NCBI RefSeq assembly: GCF_001428045.1
Contig: NZ_LMSD01000034.1
Span: 431,312 to 495,311, forward strand
Length of the DNA stretch: 64,000 bases
Direction of reading: 5' to 3'
Origin: Paenibacillus sp. Soil750
Lineage (GTDB): Bacteria; Bacillota; Bacilli; Paenibacillales; NBRC-103111
A program made the position numbers and the translations under genes. This document shows positions 34,563 to 43,486 of the stretch, piece by piece. The first letter of the stretch is position 1, and each line of letters begins with the position of its first letter. The notes under the pieces are model-generated. The model searched no databases, was not told the origin of the DNA, and worked only from the letters and a program-made list of their open reading frames with translations.

Positions 34563-35063
34563 CTCCTTAATTGCTTCAAATGGGGCAGAGACTATTTCGG
34601 AGCTTCCGCGTCGAGTACAAATGTGCCTAACATCGGGGCAGATAACACCTATAATTCAGCGAGCAGTGCTATCATCGTTGATAACGGAACAACTGGCTAC
34701 TCGGAGCTTTCTGGGACATTTGGAGATAGCAGTTTGTTTGGCTATAACAATTCATCAACGCGATATTCCTTTACCCCTGGTGCAGGTGTGAAATGGACGC
34801 CGACTCTTACGGCAGGTACCTATAAGGTCTCGATTTATCGGATCGTGTACTCGACTAGTGACAACAATGCGCAGATTAGGGTTAATTCCGCTGCTGGACT
34901 TTCCAGTCCGATATCTGTCGATTATACAACTGGTACTAGTGGCTGGTACACGCTCGGTAATTTCACTTTCACAGCAGGGACTAGCGGCTATGTGACGAAT
35001 TCCTTCAGTGGGAATACGGGTAAAAACCTTCGCGCAGACGCGGTCATGTTTGAACTGCAATAG
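34563..35063 (+). pseudogene. 3' fragment of a secreted protein with golvesin/xanthan-lyase-like carbohydrate-associated domain
   Basis: A frame open from about 34563 reads WGRDYFGASASSTNVPNIG, then SSAIIVDNGTTGYSELSG, YNNSSTRYSFTPGAGVKWTP, LTAGTYKVSIYRIVYS and LRADAVMFELQ. The IVDN...GYSE...AGTYKV...ADAVMF pattern is the C-terminal golvesin-like domain found after polysaccharide lyases and peptidases. The catalytic part, signal peptide and start are missing, and no ribosome site fits. ATG 34623 opens a 146-codon frame by chance. It is a pseudogene joined back to back with an AraC fragment. Confidence 0.65.
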
Positions 35064-35071
35064 AAGGGCAA

Positions 35072-35111
35072 GAAGCCGTCCCAAAGGTTAAATCCTTAGG
35101 GACGGCTTTTC
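35072..35111 (+). terminator. Intrinsic terminator
   Basis: AAGCCGTCCCAAAGG pairs with CCTTAGGGACGGCTTTT around a 6-base loop; on the plus strand it ends in TTTT. Confidence 0.85.
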
Positions 35112-35144
35112 TGTTGCTGTAGTGATGAAAACTATTGCGATAGA

Positions 35145-36530
35145 TCATCTGCTTACCACTTTCTTACGTGGAGCAAGAATCTTCTGTAGTCGTTTCGCAC
35201 ATTGCTCGGCCGACTCCATACCTTCCCAATATAACATCATCTCTTGATTAACTTCTTGCATCATTTGCGTGTTAGAGATGGTTTCATGTTGATAGAAGGC
35301 GTCATGTAACTGACCATCTGAAATATGGAGAGACGCCAGATCAAGCGGGTCCCACTTCATCATATTAATATCGTGAAGAACAGAGAGGAAGCGGGATTCG
35401 CCGATTTTGGCTTGCACATCCGGATGGCAAGCTGTCTGAAGGAATTGGATCGCCAGTTCACGTTCCGTACTTGCGGAATGAACCATCAAGGCATTCGCGA
35501 TTAGCAATGTATTCGGTGAATCTCCGAATGGCATCGGCGCGAATTTGGGCTCGAAAGGCAGCTTGTCGCCAAATCCGGCAAGCTCAATGGTGGTCGTTAG
35601 CATCATGGCGACTTGCTCGCTTTGGAAGGCAACGCGATGCAGTTGCATATGAGAAACAAGCGCGCTTCTTTGTCGATAGATCATATCGTGCATAAAAGTT
35701 AACGTGTCTAGAAGCGCTTTCTTATTCGGCTTATGAAAGTCAAAGCCATGCTGCATCGCGATTACGTTCCAACGGTTAAGCGTCGAAGGGAGTGAAAAAC
35801 CATAATTATCGATAATACCGTCATCGTTCGTATCAAATGTTAATCGCCTAGCTGTCTCGATAAACGCTTCCTTATCCCATCCATGACGTGGCTCTTCGAC
35901 ATTGAATTTGTCGAACATGCGCGGATTGTAGGCGAGGCAAATACCTGAAAATGTGACAGGTATAGCTTTGACGCTGGCATCCTTACGGAATCCGTCGATC
36001 ACCTTAGGGTACATCCGATTCAGCTCATTGTCCATAATCCTGTCTAAACTAACGAAGTCATCCATCGATTTAAGCTCTTGGAAGATCGTGTCCGTAATGA
36101 TACAAATGTCTGGTTGAATGCCCATTTCGATACACTTATGAAGGGACTCCCAGAATTGTGTGATTGGGAAGCTGAGCAATTTAATATCCACATCGAGGTG
36201 TTGTTGTTCGAACGTTTCACAAATGAATGGCAAGCAGTGATCGACAAAGTAAGAGGGCGTAATTGTCAAAATGCGCAATACTTTCCGCTTCGATTTCCGC
36301 ACCGTGACATTAGGCGAGACGAAGGTGCCAAGCCCGGCTTTTTTCACAACGAGCCCTTCCTTCAACAGGAGGTCGAGCGATTTGCGAACGGAGCTGCGGC
36401 TGAGTTCGTAATATTTGCTTAATTCATTTTCGGACATGAGGAACTCATCCTTCTTAATAAAGCCCGAAAGAATTTGCTCCCGCAGGATATCGGTCAAAGA
36501 AGAATAGCAATATTGGTCCTTTTTTCTCAT
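35145..36530 (-). CDS. GntR-type DNA-binding domain fused to an ABC sugar-binding-protein domain
   Basis: The 461-residue protein has residues 1-75 as a GntR winged helix (SSLTDILREQILSGFIKKDEFLMSENELSKYYELSRSSVRKSLDLLLKEGLVVKKAGLGTFV). From about 85 to the end it is a family 1 extracellular solute-binding fold: LRILTITPSYFVDHCLPFICETFEQQ, SVKAIPVTFSGICLAYNPRMFDKF, DTNDDGIIDNYGFSLPS, MMLTTTIELAGFG and TLLIANALMVHSASTERELAIQFL. There is no signal peptide, so the sugar-binding domain is cytoplasmic and should act as inducer sensor. It is divergent from the LplB/YtcP cluster, which it probably controls through the palindrome at 36639. ATG 36530 is preferred over GTG 36545. Confidence 0.85.
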   Translation of the reverse strand: MRKKDQYCYSSLTDILREQILSGFIKKDEFLMSENELSKYYELSRSSVRKSLDLLLKEGLVVKKAGLGTFVSPNVTVRKSKRKVLRILTITPSYFVDHCLPFICETFEQQHLDVDIKLLSFPITQFWESLHKCIEMGIQPDICIITDTIFQELKSMDDFVSLDRIMDNELNRMYPKVIDGFRKDASVKAIPVTFSGICLAYNPRMFDKFNVEEPRHGWDKEAFIETARRLTFDTNDDGIIDNYGFSLPSTLNRWNVIAMQHGFDFHKPNKKALLDTLTFMHDMIYRQRSALVSHMQLHRVAFQSEQVAMMLTTTIELAGFGDKLPFEPKFAPMPFGDSPNTLLIANALMVHSASTERELAIQFLQTACHPDVQAKIGESRFLSVLHDINMMKWDPLDLASLHISDGQLHDAFYQHETISNTQMMQEVNQEMMLYWEGMESAEQCAKRLQKILAPRKKVVSR

Positions 36531-36638
36531 AACTAGAATCGCCACCTATTTGCGCAGTTGTATGTATTCTAAACAATATTTGGAAAATATACAACAAGAA
36601 AATAGTGAGGACTAGCAAGGCTTTTGGTCAATTTAAAG

Positions 36639-36655
36639 ACATGTTTTAAACATGT
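36639..36655. promoter_or_regulatory. 17-bp perfect palindrome, probable operator of the GntR fusion
   Basis: ACATGTTT-T-AAACATGT, two perfect 8-base arms around a central T, lies 8 bases upstream of the -35 of the divergent transporter promoter and 109 bases from the regulator start. Position and symmetry fit a dimeric GntR protein. Confidence 0.6.
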
Positions 36656-36662
36656 ATAGCAC

Positions 36663-36692
36663 TTGTATTTTTTTGTGATTTTAAATTATAAT
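36663..36692 (+). promoter_or_regulatory. Promoter of the glycoconjugate cluster
   Basis: TTGTAT (36663), 18-base spacer, perfect TATAAT (36687-36692), followed 25 bases later by ATG 36718 with a GGGGGG site. Confidence 0.65.
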
Positions 36693-36717
36693 GGGATTGT
36701 AAACGGGGGGTGACCAT

Positions 36718-37647
36718 ATGGCTTCCATCATCAGTGCAAAGTCAAATCGTGTTATTCGAAAAGTTTATCGATATCGATGGTTCTATCTGTTAATGGCCCC
36801 AGGCTTATTGTACTTCCTTATCTTTCGCTACATTCCGATGGCTGGCTTACTCGTCGCATTCAAGGATTACAGTGTCACCAAAGGCATCTGGGATAGTCCC
36901 TGGGTGGGTTGGCGCAATTTCGAAACAATCTTTGAATCACCTGATTTTCTCCGACTTATGTCAAACACACTCCTCATCAGCCTTTACCGACTCGTCTTTA
37001 ATCTACTTCCTGATCTAATTCTCGCCTTGCTGCTCAATGAAATCCGTGTCACCTGGTTTAAAAAGATCGTTCAAACGATCACATACGGACCTTACTTTTT
37101 ATCATGGGTCATCGTATACGGTTTGGTTTATTCATTCTTCTCTCCTGGCACAGGGCTTGTCACAACATTCTATCAAAATATGGGATGGGGTGAATTGAAT
37201 GTCCTTGCGAATTCTGATCTCTTCCGGCCGCTCATCATTTTAACCGATGTATGGAGAAATACAGGGTTTGGAGCTATTTTCTTCTTAGCTGCTTTAGCGA
37301 CAATTAATCCAGAATTGTATGAAGCTGCCGTTGTGGATGGAGCAGGGCGATGGAGGCAAATTTGGCATATTACGCTGCCTGGTGTCCGCGAGGTGTTCAT
37401 CTTATTGTTAATCCTGCGGCTCGGGACAATTCTCGATGCAGGCTTCGATCAAATTTATGTATTCCTCAATGCGCGAGTGACGATTGTCGGGGATATTCTA
37501 GATACGTGGATATTCCGCCGAATTATTGAACAAAGTGATTTCAGCATTCCGGCTGCCATGGGCGTATTTAAATCAGTCATTGGATTTGTACTCGTCATTG
37601 CGGCTAACCGAATCGCGAAAAAATTAGGTGGTTCTGGAATCTACTAG
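36718..37647 (+). CDS. ABC transporter permease, LplB type
   Basis: The 309-residue inner-membrane protein has about six helices. It starts YRWFYLLMAPGLLYFLIFRYIPMAGLLVAFKDY, typical of LplB permeases, and has the ATPase-contact loop EAAVVDGAGRWRQIWHITLPGVRE. The C-terminal SVIGFVLVIAANRIAKKLGGSGIY is also typical. It is first gene of the plus-strand cluster and paired with YtcP-like and lipoprotein genes. LplB-type importers of Paenibacillus take up oligosaccharides of many kinds. Confidence 0.9.
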   Translation: MASIISAKSNRVIRKVYRYRWFYLLMAPGLLYFLIFRYIPMAGLLVAFKDYSVTKGIWDSPWVGWRNFETIFESPDFLRLMSNTLLISLYRLVFNLLPDLILALLLNEIRVTWFKKIVQTITYGPYFLSWVIVYGLVYSFFSPGTGLVTTFYQNMGWGELNVLANSDLFRPLIILTDVWRNTGFGAIFFLAALATINPELYEAAVVDGAGRWRQIWHITLPGVREVFILLLILRLGTILDAGFDQIYVFLNARVTIVGDILDTWIFRRIIEQSDFSIPAAMGVFKSVIGFVLVIAANRIAKKLGGSGIY

Positions 37648-37662
37648 AAGGTGGTGGAACCT

Positions 37663-38550
37663 GTGTCCTATGCGGTACATAAGACCAAATCGGATCGAAT
37701 TATCGATGTCTTCATTTATGTCTTCCTTACGCTCTGTTGTTTATCTGCGGTGTTCCCACTCTATTTTGTGTTCATCGAGTCGATTACTCCCTATAAAGAA
37801 CTGATCCGTAACGGAGGTTTCGTCCTATTTCCCGAGCAAGTAACGCTGCAGGCGTACCGAGCTATTTTCGGCAGCAAGCTTGTACCAGATGCGCTTAAGA
37901 TATCCGTTGTGATTACAGTCATCGGCACATTCTTAAGTCTGTTAGTCACGATTTGTCTAGCTTATCCACTCTCGAAGAAGGATGTACCTGGAGGACGGTT
38001 TTTTCTACTAGCGATCGTGTTCACAATGCTCTTTAGCGGTGGGATTGTGCCAACCTATCTAGTCGTTAAGGGCTTGGGATTGATCAATTCCATATGGTCA
38101 CTCATTATCCCTACACTCGTTTCGCCGTTCTACATGTTTATAATGCGCACCTACTTTATCAATTTCCCTACGGAAATAGAAGAGTCAGCGAAAGTAGATG
38201 GATGTGGGGACGTTAGAACGTTATTCCAACTCGTTATCCCCCTATCCATGCCGATTATTGTCACGATTGGCTTATTCTATGGCGTGATTCAATGGAATTC
38301 CTACTTCAATGCCATCTTGTATCTGTCAGATCGAGCGCTGTATCCGATTCAAGTTATTCTGCGCAATATGATTGTTACATCTAGCGTGAGCCAAGAGTTG
38401 AATACGAATCCATCTGTTATACAAACACTTCCGCCAGACACAATCCGAATGGCAACGGTTGTTGTGACAACATTGCCGCTATTGGCTATCTATCCGTTTA
38501 TTCAGAAATATTTCATCAAAGGAATGCTTGTCGGTTCCATCAAAGGGTAA
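37663..38550 (+). CDS. ABC transporter permease, YtcP type
   Basis: The 295-residue inner-membrane protein has about six helices. SAVFPLYFVFIESITPYKELIRNGGFVLFPEQVTLQAYRAIFG is the conserved YtcP opening, and the loop ESAKVDGCGDVRTLFQLVIPLSMP contacts the ATPase. The ending IQKYFIKGMLVGSIKG is standard. GTG 37663 has AGAAGGTGG 8 bases upstream and is preferred over GTG 37651, which lies in that site. Forms a pair with the LplB-type permease. Confidence 0.88.
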   Translation: MSYAVHKTKSDRIIDVFIYVFLTLCCLSAVFPLYFVFIESITPYKELIRNGGFVLFPEQVTLQAYRAIFGSKLVPDALKISVVITVIGTFLSLLVTICLAYPLSKKDVPGGRFFLLAIVFTMLFSGGIVPTYLVVKGLGLINSIWSLIIPTLVSPFYMFIMRTYFINFPTEIEESAKVDGCGDVRTLFQLVIPLSMPIIVTIGLFYGVIQWNSYFNAILYLSDRALYPIQVILRNMIVTSSVSQELNTNPSVIQTLPPDTIRMATVVVTTLPLLAIYPFIQKYFIKGMLVGSIKG

Positions 38551-38672
38551 TGGTTGATCAGTCGAACTTAGAATCTTGAGGGGAGTGATGCCGTGTTTTG
38601 CTTCGTTTCAGTCACACCAACAACCAGAGTAGACTTGAGAATGAATTCGAGTACAAATGGGAGGTCGTTTGC

Positions 38673-40295
38673 ATGAAATTGCGTAAACAGGTAGCATTCG
38701 GCGTAATCGCCAGCTTGGTTGTATTGAGTGCTTGTTCGAAAGACGACGCTACGTCTACACCATCTGCATCTACGGCAACCTCATCTGCGCCTGAAACAGC
38801 GGCAGCTACGAAAGCTCCACCTTTGACGCTGAATTGGTTAACTTTTGTACCGACCAACGATGTGTCATTGCCTGCCCCAGATAAGGACTACATTCGTCAA
38901 GCTATTGAGCAGAAGTTCAACGTCAAACTAAACATGGAATATGGCGTTCCAGGTGAAGATCATAAGACCAAAATCAATTTGAAAATTTCATCTGGTGCAA
39001 CCCCTGATATGTTCCAAGCCGATGGCGCGCAAACTAATCAATTTATTATTGACAAAGCGGTCGCCGATCTGACCCCCTACGTGAACCCGCAAACGATGCC
39101 CAACTACTACAAGTGGGTAACCCCAGAAATCATCCAACGCTACCAAGTCCAAGAAGTCTTCATGCGTGCTCCTGTCCCTTATGAAAAGCAGCTTTATCAA
39201 TCGTATTATGTGCGCAAAGACTGGCTGGATAAGCTTGGCCTGAAGGTGCCGACGAATTATGACGAAATGATTAATGTCATGAAAGCATTTACGTTTGGCG
39301 ATCCAGACGGCAATGGGAGAAATGACACCTACGGTTTTACCACATTCGGGAATGGTATTGGTGTATCGAAACAATTTCCAGAGTGGTATAAAAATGGACT
39401 AGGAATCGATCTCTGGTATGATCAAGCCCACGGTGAATACGTGGATCCGCAATCCGATATTCGGGCGGGGAAAGTGCTCGATGATATTCGTGCCGTCTTG
39501 GCTCAGAAAATCGTGGATCCTGACTGGTTTTTAGCGAAACCAGGGCAAGAGCTTGAGAAAGTAGAAGCTGGGAAAGCAGGGATTTTCCAAAGCTTGCTGC
39601 GCACGGCGGCCTTTGATAACGTTGCTACGAGCGTGAAGAAGAAGACCATTGATATCAGCGGCGTCAAAACCGCAGACTTCGTTCCGTTCCACATTATGCC
39701 GGATGCTGTTAACTATGCTGCATTGCCGGGTGTTCCATTCTTGTTTGGCGCTAAGACACCTCCTGAAAAAATCAAAAAAAGTATTGAAATCATGGATTGG
39801 TTAGCTGGACCCGAAGGTTATTTGCTTTCGCACTTTGGGAAAGAGGGCACCAACTATACGAAAAGCGGTAACACGATTACTTTAATTCCGGATGCGATAA
39901 CCAAAGATAATCAAGCTAATGGCAATTTCTTCGATGTGTATAGCTCGATCTTTGCTTATGGTGTGCAAGATCCGAGCCCGATTGGTCTGACGATTATCGA
40001 TCCTCGTGAAACCGACCATGACCGAGCCATTGTTGAGAAACTGAAATCTTATAAGTATCCCGTGCTCGGCACAAACGTAGCTCCACCTCCAGGCTTTGAT
40101 ATCGGAGCATTCCGTACACAAATGCGTGCGTATATGGTGAAGATCCTCTTTGAAGAGAAGGATGCAAGCAACTGGCCGAAATATCGGAAAGAACTGATGA
40201 CCACCTACCATGGCAAAGAGATTTTCGATAATTATGCGAAAACAATTTCGCAAGTGTTTAAAACACCAGTTGTCTTTAAGTCAGAGAATCCATAG
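38673..40295 (+). CDS. Extracellular solute-binding lipoprotein, LipO type
   Basis: The 540-residue protein has a lipoprotein signal with lipobox LSAC at about 20-23, a Ser/Ala/Thr linker, then a large solute-binding fold: KLNMEYGVPGEDHKTKINLKISSGATPDMFQADG, YYVRKDWLDKLGLKVPTNYDEMINVMKAFTFGDPDGNGRNDTYGF (with an EF-hand-like calcium loop DPDGNGRND), LFGAKTPPEKIKKSIEIMDWLAGPEGY. These are usual in the LipO/AlgQ-like family. ATG 38673 with GGGAGG 8 bases upstream is preferred to an upstream GTG. It likely delivers the substrate of this cluster. Confidence 0.88.
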   Translation: MKLRKQVAFGVIASLVVLSACSKDDATSTPSASTATSSAPETAAATKAPPLTLNWLTFVPTNDVSLPAPDKDYIRQAIEQKFNVKLNMEYGVPGEDHKTKINLKISSGATPDMFQADGAQTNQFIIDKAVADLTPYVNPQTMPNYYKWVTPEIIQRYQVQEVFMRAPVPYEKQLYQSYYVRKDWLDKLGLKVPTNYDEMINVMKAFTFGDPDGNGRNDTYGFTTFGNGIGVSKQFPEWYKNGLGIDLWYDQAHGEYVDPQSDIRAGKVLDDIRAVLAQKIVDPDWFLAKPGQELEKVEAGKAGIFQSLLRTAAFDNVATSVKKKTIDISGVKTADFVPFHIMPDAVNYAALPGVPFLFGAKTPPEKIKKSIEIMDWLAGPEGYLLSHFGKEGTNYTKSGNTITLIPDAITKDNQANGNFFDVYSSIFAYGVQDPSPIGLTIIDPRETDHDRAIVEKLKSYKYPVLGTNVAPPPGFDIGAFRTQMRAYMVKILFEEKDASNWPKYRKELMTTYHGKEIFDNYAKTISQVFKTPVVFKSENP

Positions 40296-40460
40296 ACGAG
40301 AAGCTCAGTAAATCAATAAACCATTGAACAGTTGTAGACATTTCGCACGACTCCCGTGTATTCATAATGAAAGCACGGGGGTGTGCTGTGAATGTATTTC
40401 TGATTATTCCTATTGAATTATATTGGTTAATCCCTATATCAACACGAGAGAGGGTTTGGC

Positions 40461-41696
40461 ATGATGAATGAACAGTTAGCCATTCTCGGTGGATCCAAAA
40501 TCAAAACAACACCTTACGGAACCGGCAGGCGATTTGGAGAGGAAGAGGTCAAAGAGCTTGTTGAAGCACTTGAGCAAAATACACTATTTTATCATTCCGG
40601 CCGCAAAGTGAAGCAGTTTCTGGAACGATTTAATGCGTTATATGGTGTAACCTACAGTGTTGCAACTTCATCGGGCACTGGGGCACTTCATGTTGCGATT
40701 GGATCAGCTGGCATAAGTGTTGGGGAGGAAGTCATTACAAGTCCGATCACGGATGCGGGCTCTATTATTGGCATTTTGTATCAAAATGCGATTCCTGTAT
40801 TTGCGGACCTGGATCCACATACGTACAACATGACGGCTGAAACGATTCGAGCACGTATAACACCGAAGACCAAAGCAATCATCGTCGTCCATTTGGCTGG
40901 CAATCCGGCAGATATGGATCCCATCATGGAGCTTGCTCGTGAGCAGGGATTGATTGTCATTGAAGACTGCGCGCAAAGCTATTTGACCTATTACAAAGAT
41001 CGTTTGGTTGGTACGATCGGGGATTATGGCTGCTTTAGTACCAATGATTATAAGCATATTTCGACAGGAGATGGCGGCATAGTTACCATCAACTCCCAAT
41101 CAGAGGAAGATTATCAAAGGACGCATGCGTTTGCAGATAAAAATTACGGTCGCTTCGGCAATCTGGTACAACGCGAGATGCGTTTACTTGCTCCGAATTA
41201 CCGGATGACAGAACTCCAGGGTGCTGTTGGCATTGCCCAACTGTCGAAATTAATTTGGATATGTGATAAGCGCAGCCAATACGGTGATAGTTTAACATCC
41301 GGTATCAAAGACATTCCGGGAATCATTCCACATGAAGTGACGAGTGACGGGCGGTGCACATATTGGTTTTATATGTTTACGATAGAACCTAACGTACTCT
41401 TGTGTTCGAGGGATGAATTCGCAGAAGCGCTTCAAGCCGAAGGGATCGACTGCTCAGCTGGATACATTCCACAACCAGTGTATATGCAGCCTATGTTTCA
41501 GAAACGGGAAGCGTATACAGGCAGTCATTTCCCATTTGACCTCTCAGATATCGCGTATGCCGAAGGCCTATGCCCAGTAGCTGAACATATTCTGAAGCAT
41601 GCCATCCGGGTGCCAATTAACGAGTTTTATAGCGAACAGGATATTGATGATATGATTGCCGGCATACGCAAGGTGGCTGCTCATTACAGTGAGTAA
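40461..41696 (+). CDS. DegT/DnrJ/EryC1/StrS-family aminotransferase (copy 1)
   Basis: This is a 411-residue PLP enzyme with fold type I. PLP-anchoring parts are ATSSGTGALHVAIGSAGI, VIEDCAQSYLTYYKDRLVG and the Schiff-base Lys in CFSTNDYKHISTGDGGIV. RMTELQGAVGIAQL is the usual StrS-family stretch. Members aminate keto-sugars or keto-cyclitols such as scyllo-inosose, or run in reverse in catabolism. It shares only moderate similarity with the second copy at 43487, so the two probably act on different intermediates. A 165-base gap precedes it, holding a CCCGTG/CACGGG hairpin. Confidence 0.88.
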   Translation: MMNEQLAILGGSKIKTTPYGTGRRFGEEEVKELVEALEQNTLFYHSGRKVKQFLERFNALYGVTYSVATSSGTGALHVAIGSAGISVGEEVITSPITDAGSIIGILYQNAIPVFADLDPHTYNMTAETIRARITPKTKAIIVVHLAGNPADMDPIMELAREQGLIVIEDCAQSYLTYYKDRLVGTIGDYGCFSTNDYKHISTGDGGIVTINSQSEEDYQRTHAFADKNYGRFGNLVQREMRLLAPNYRMTELQGAVGIAQLSKLIWICDKRSQYGDSLTSGIKDIPGIIPHEVTSDGRCTYWFYMFTIEPNVLLCSRDEFAEALQAEGIDCSAGYIPQPVYMQPMFQKREAYTGSHFPFDLSDIAYAEGLCPVAEHILKHAIRVPINEFYSEQDIDDMIAGIRKVAAHYSE

Positions 41697-41737
41697 GGCT
41701 TGAAGTCGTGTAGGCGACAGCGGATGGAGGAATTAAA

Positions 41738-43477
41738 ATGAAGATGGCCAAAGTCGGTGTGCTCGTTGAACATGAAGCAGCTGCACGCAAATGGAAATAT
41801 GGACTTAACGTATTTGAGAAATATGTAGAAGAAATATTACAGCATGTTGGCATTTCATATACATCTGTTGCTAAGTTAGATGCGATGAGCCTGCAAGAGT
41901 ACGATATCCTCATCGTGGCTTGTTCCCAAGAAAGCGGAGCGAAGTCTTCAATCTTGTGGTCATATGTGGAGCAAGGAGGCACCCTTATTTCGTACGCGGG
42001 TATCAACGCATTGGCTCTCCGACTTGGATACATCCAAACAGGAGACATAGGCGTCGGCTATGCAGAGATAGAGCCAACTCGCGCGGGGCAACCGAATTCG
42101 CTGAGATTCTTGTCCGCCAACCCCTGGATAGAAGCTGGTGAATCTATGGGAGATGACGTCCCCGTTGCATGCCGACCTGTTGGTACGATTAAACAAGGAC
42201 GTCCAGATGCTCCGAAATTGGGTCCTGTACTTCAATCCTTTGATGTCGGACAGGGAAGCATTCATCGCTGGACAGTCAATATTCCGTTAACTGTTGTTCA
42301 CATGCAGCAAGGCACCGGACCTGTTCTGGATGACGGCGTTCCAGCTGCAGATGGCAGCGCGAACGTCAATGAGGATATTTTAAAAGCAGATGACAGAATA
42401 GCCATGGATTGGCAATTCGACCGGGTAGAAACAGATACTGGCGTTCCCTATTTTCCGTGGCCCTACGCTGATTATTGGAGAGAAGCTTTAGTCAGACATG
42501 TGTTGCAATGCGCAATTGATAAGGGAATGACGTTACCATTCACTGGGTATTGGCCGGATGGGATCAATCAAATCGTGACCATGTCCCATGACAGTGATTC
42601 GAATCAGGATGAACATGCTGTGGCGACATTAGAACTGCTAGCGGAGTGCCAAATTCAAACAACTTGGTGCATGATTGAGCCCGGGTATAGCACTCATATC
42701 TATGAACAAGTGAAGCAGGCAGGACACGAGCTCGCCTTCCACTACAACGCATTAGAGAAAGACAATGGTTTCTGGGAAGAATCGGAGTTTGACCGTCAGG
42801 TTAACTGGTTGAAGCATGCAACGGGCATAGAACATGTAACGACGAACAAGAACCATTACACCCGTGTGGAAGGGTGGGGTGAGTTATTTCAATGGCTGGA
42901 GAAGAATGAAATTTCGAGTGACCAAACCAGAGGTCCGAGTAAAAAGGGGAATGTCGGTTTCATATTCGGCACCTGTCTTCCTTATTTTCCAATTGCGTTA
43001 TTTGACGAACAGAATCGCCTGTATCCCATCTTAGAGATCGGATTCTTGACGCAGGATCTGGATTTGGGTCATCTCGCAGACAACAAGGTGATTGAGCCGT
43101 TTCTGCAGCAAGTGCGAGAAGTGAATGGTGTTGCTCATTTTCTATTCCATCAGATACACATTTGTACGAGGGAAGAAGTTCGGGATGCTATACGGATGCT
43201 TGTCGCTCAAGCAAGAGAGATGGGATTCACATTCTGGAAGTCCAAGGAAATTCAAGATTGGACGCGTTTAAGAAGAGCCGTTCGTTTCTTGGGATGCGAA
43301 GACAACGGAAGCATTCATTTGGAGGCAAACGAAGCCATAGAAGGGCTTGTCATATGGGTGCCGATGGCGCCAACAGAGGATTTTAAACCTGAAAAGGGAC
43401 ATGAGAAGCAGTTTGGGATACCATGCCGCAAAGTTGTCTTGCATACGAAAGTAGAATCAAAAGTTAGAATTGGGTGA
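41738..43477 (+). CDS. Two-domain protein: ThuA/amidotransferase-like N-terminus and polysaccharide-deacetylase-like C-terminus
   Basis: This is a 579-residue soluble protein. Residues 1-110 look like a class I glutamine-amidotransferase-like or ThuA fold (VGVLVEHEAAARKWKYGLNVFEKYVEEIL, YDILIVACSQESGAKSSILWSYVEQGGTLISYAG) without an obvious catalytic Cys. From about 260 comes a NodB-like deacetylase segment: QIVTMSHDSDSNQDEHAVATLELL with the paired Asp residues, and AGHELAFHYNALE with the following His, then IHIC near the end. It may remove an acyl group from an amino sugar. GGAGG lies 8 bases before ATG 41738; it sits between two aminotransferase genes. Confidence 0.7.
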   Translation: MKMAKVGVLVEHEAAARKWKYGLNVFEKYVEEILQHVGISYTSVAKLDAMSLQEYDILIVACSQESGAKSSILWSYVEQGGTLISYAGINALALRLGYIQTGDIGVGYAEIEPTRAGQPNSLRFLSANPWIEAGESMGDDVPVACRPVGTIKQGRPDAPKLGPVLQSFDVGQGSIHRWTVNIPLTVVHMQQGTGPVLDDGVPAADGSANVNEDILKADDRIAMDWQFDRVETDTGVPYFPWPYADYWREALVRHVLQCAIDKGMTLPFTGYWPDGINQIVTMSHDSDSNQDEHAVATLELLAECQIQTTWCMIEPGYSTHIYEQVKQAGHELAFHYNALEKDNGFWEESEFDRQVNWLKHATGIEHVTTNKNHYTRVEGWGELFQWLEKNEISSDQTRGPSKKGNVGFIFGTCLPYFPIALFDEQNRLYPILEIGFLTQDLDLGHLADNKVIEPFLQQVREVNGVAHFLFHQIHICTREEVRDAIRMLVAQAREMGFTFWKSKEIQDWTRLRRAVRFLGCEDNGSIHLEANEAIEGLVIWVPMAPTEDFKPEKGHEKQFGIPCRKVVLHTKVESKVRIG

Positions 43478-43486
43478 GGTGAGAAC

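Noticed and set aside
34531-34791. Plus-strand frame of 86 codons in another frame
   Set aside because: It overlaps the golvesin-like fragment, whose frame shows clear domain conservation.
40296-40460. Terminator between the binding lipoprotein and aminotransferase 1
   Set aside because: The CCCGTG/CACGGG hairpin has no T-run, so it is more likely a processing or mRNA stability site.
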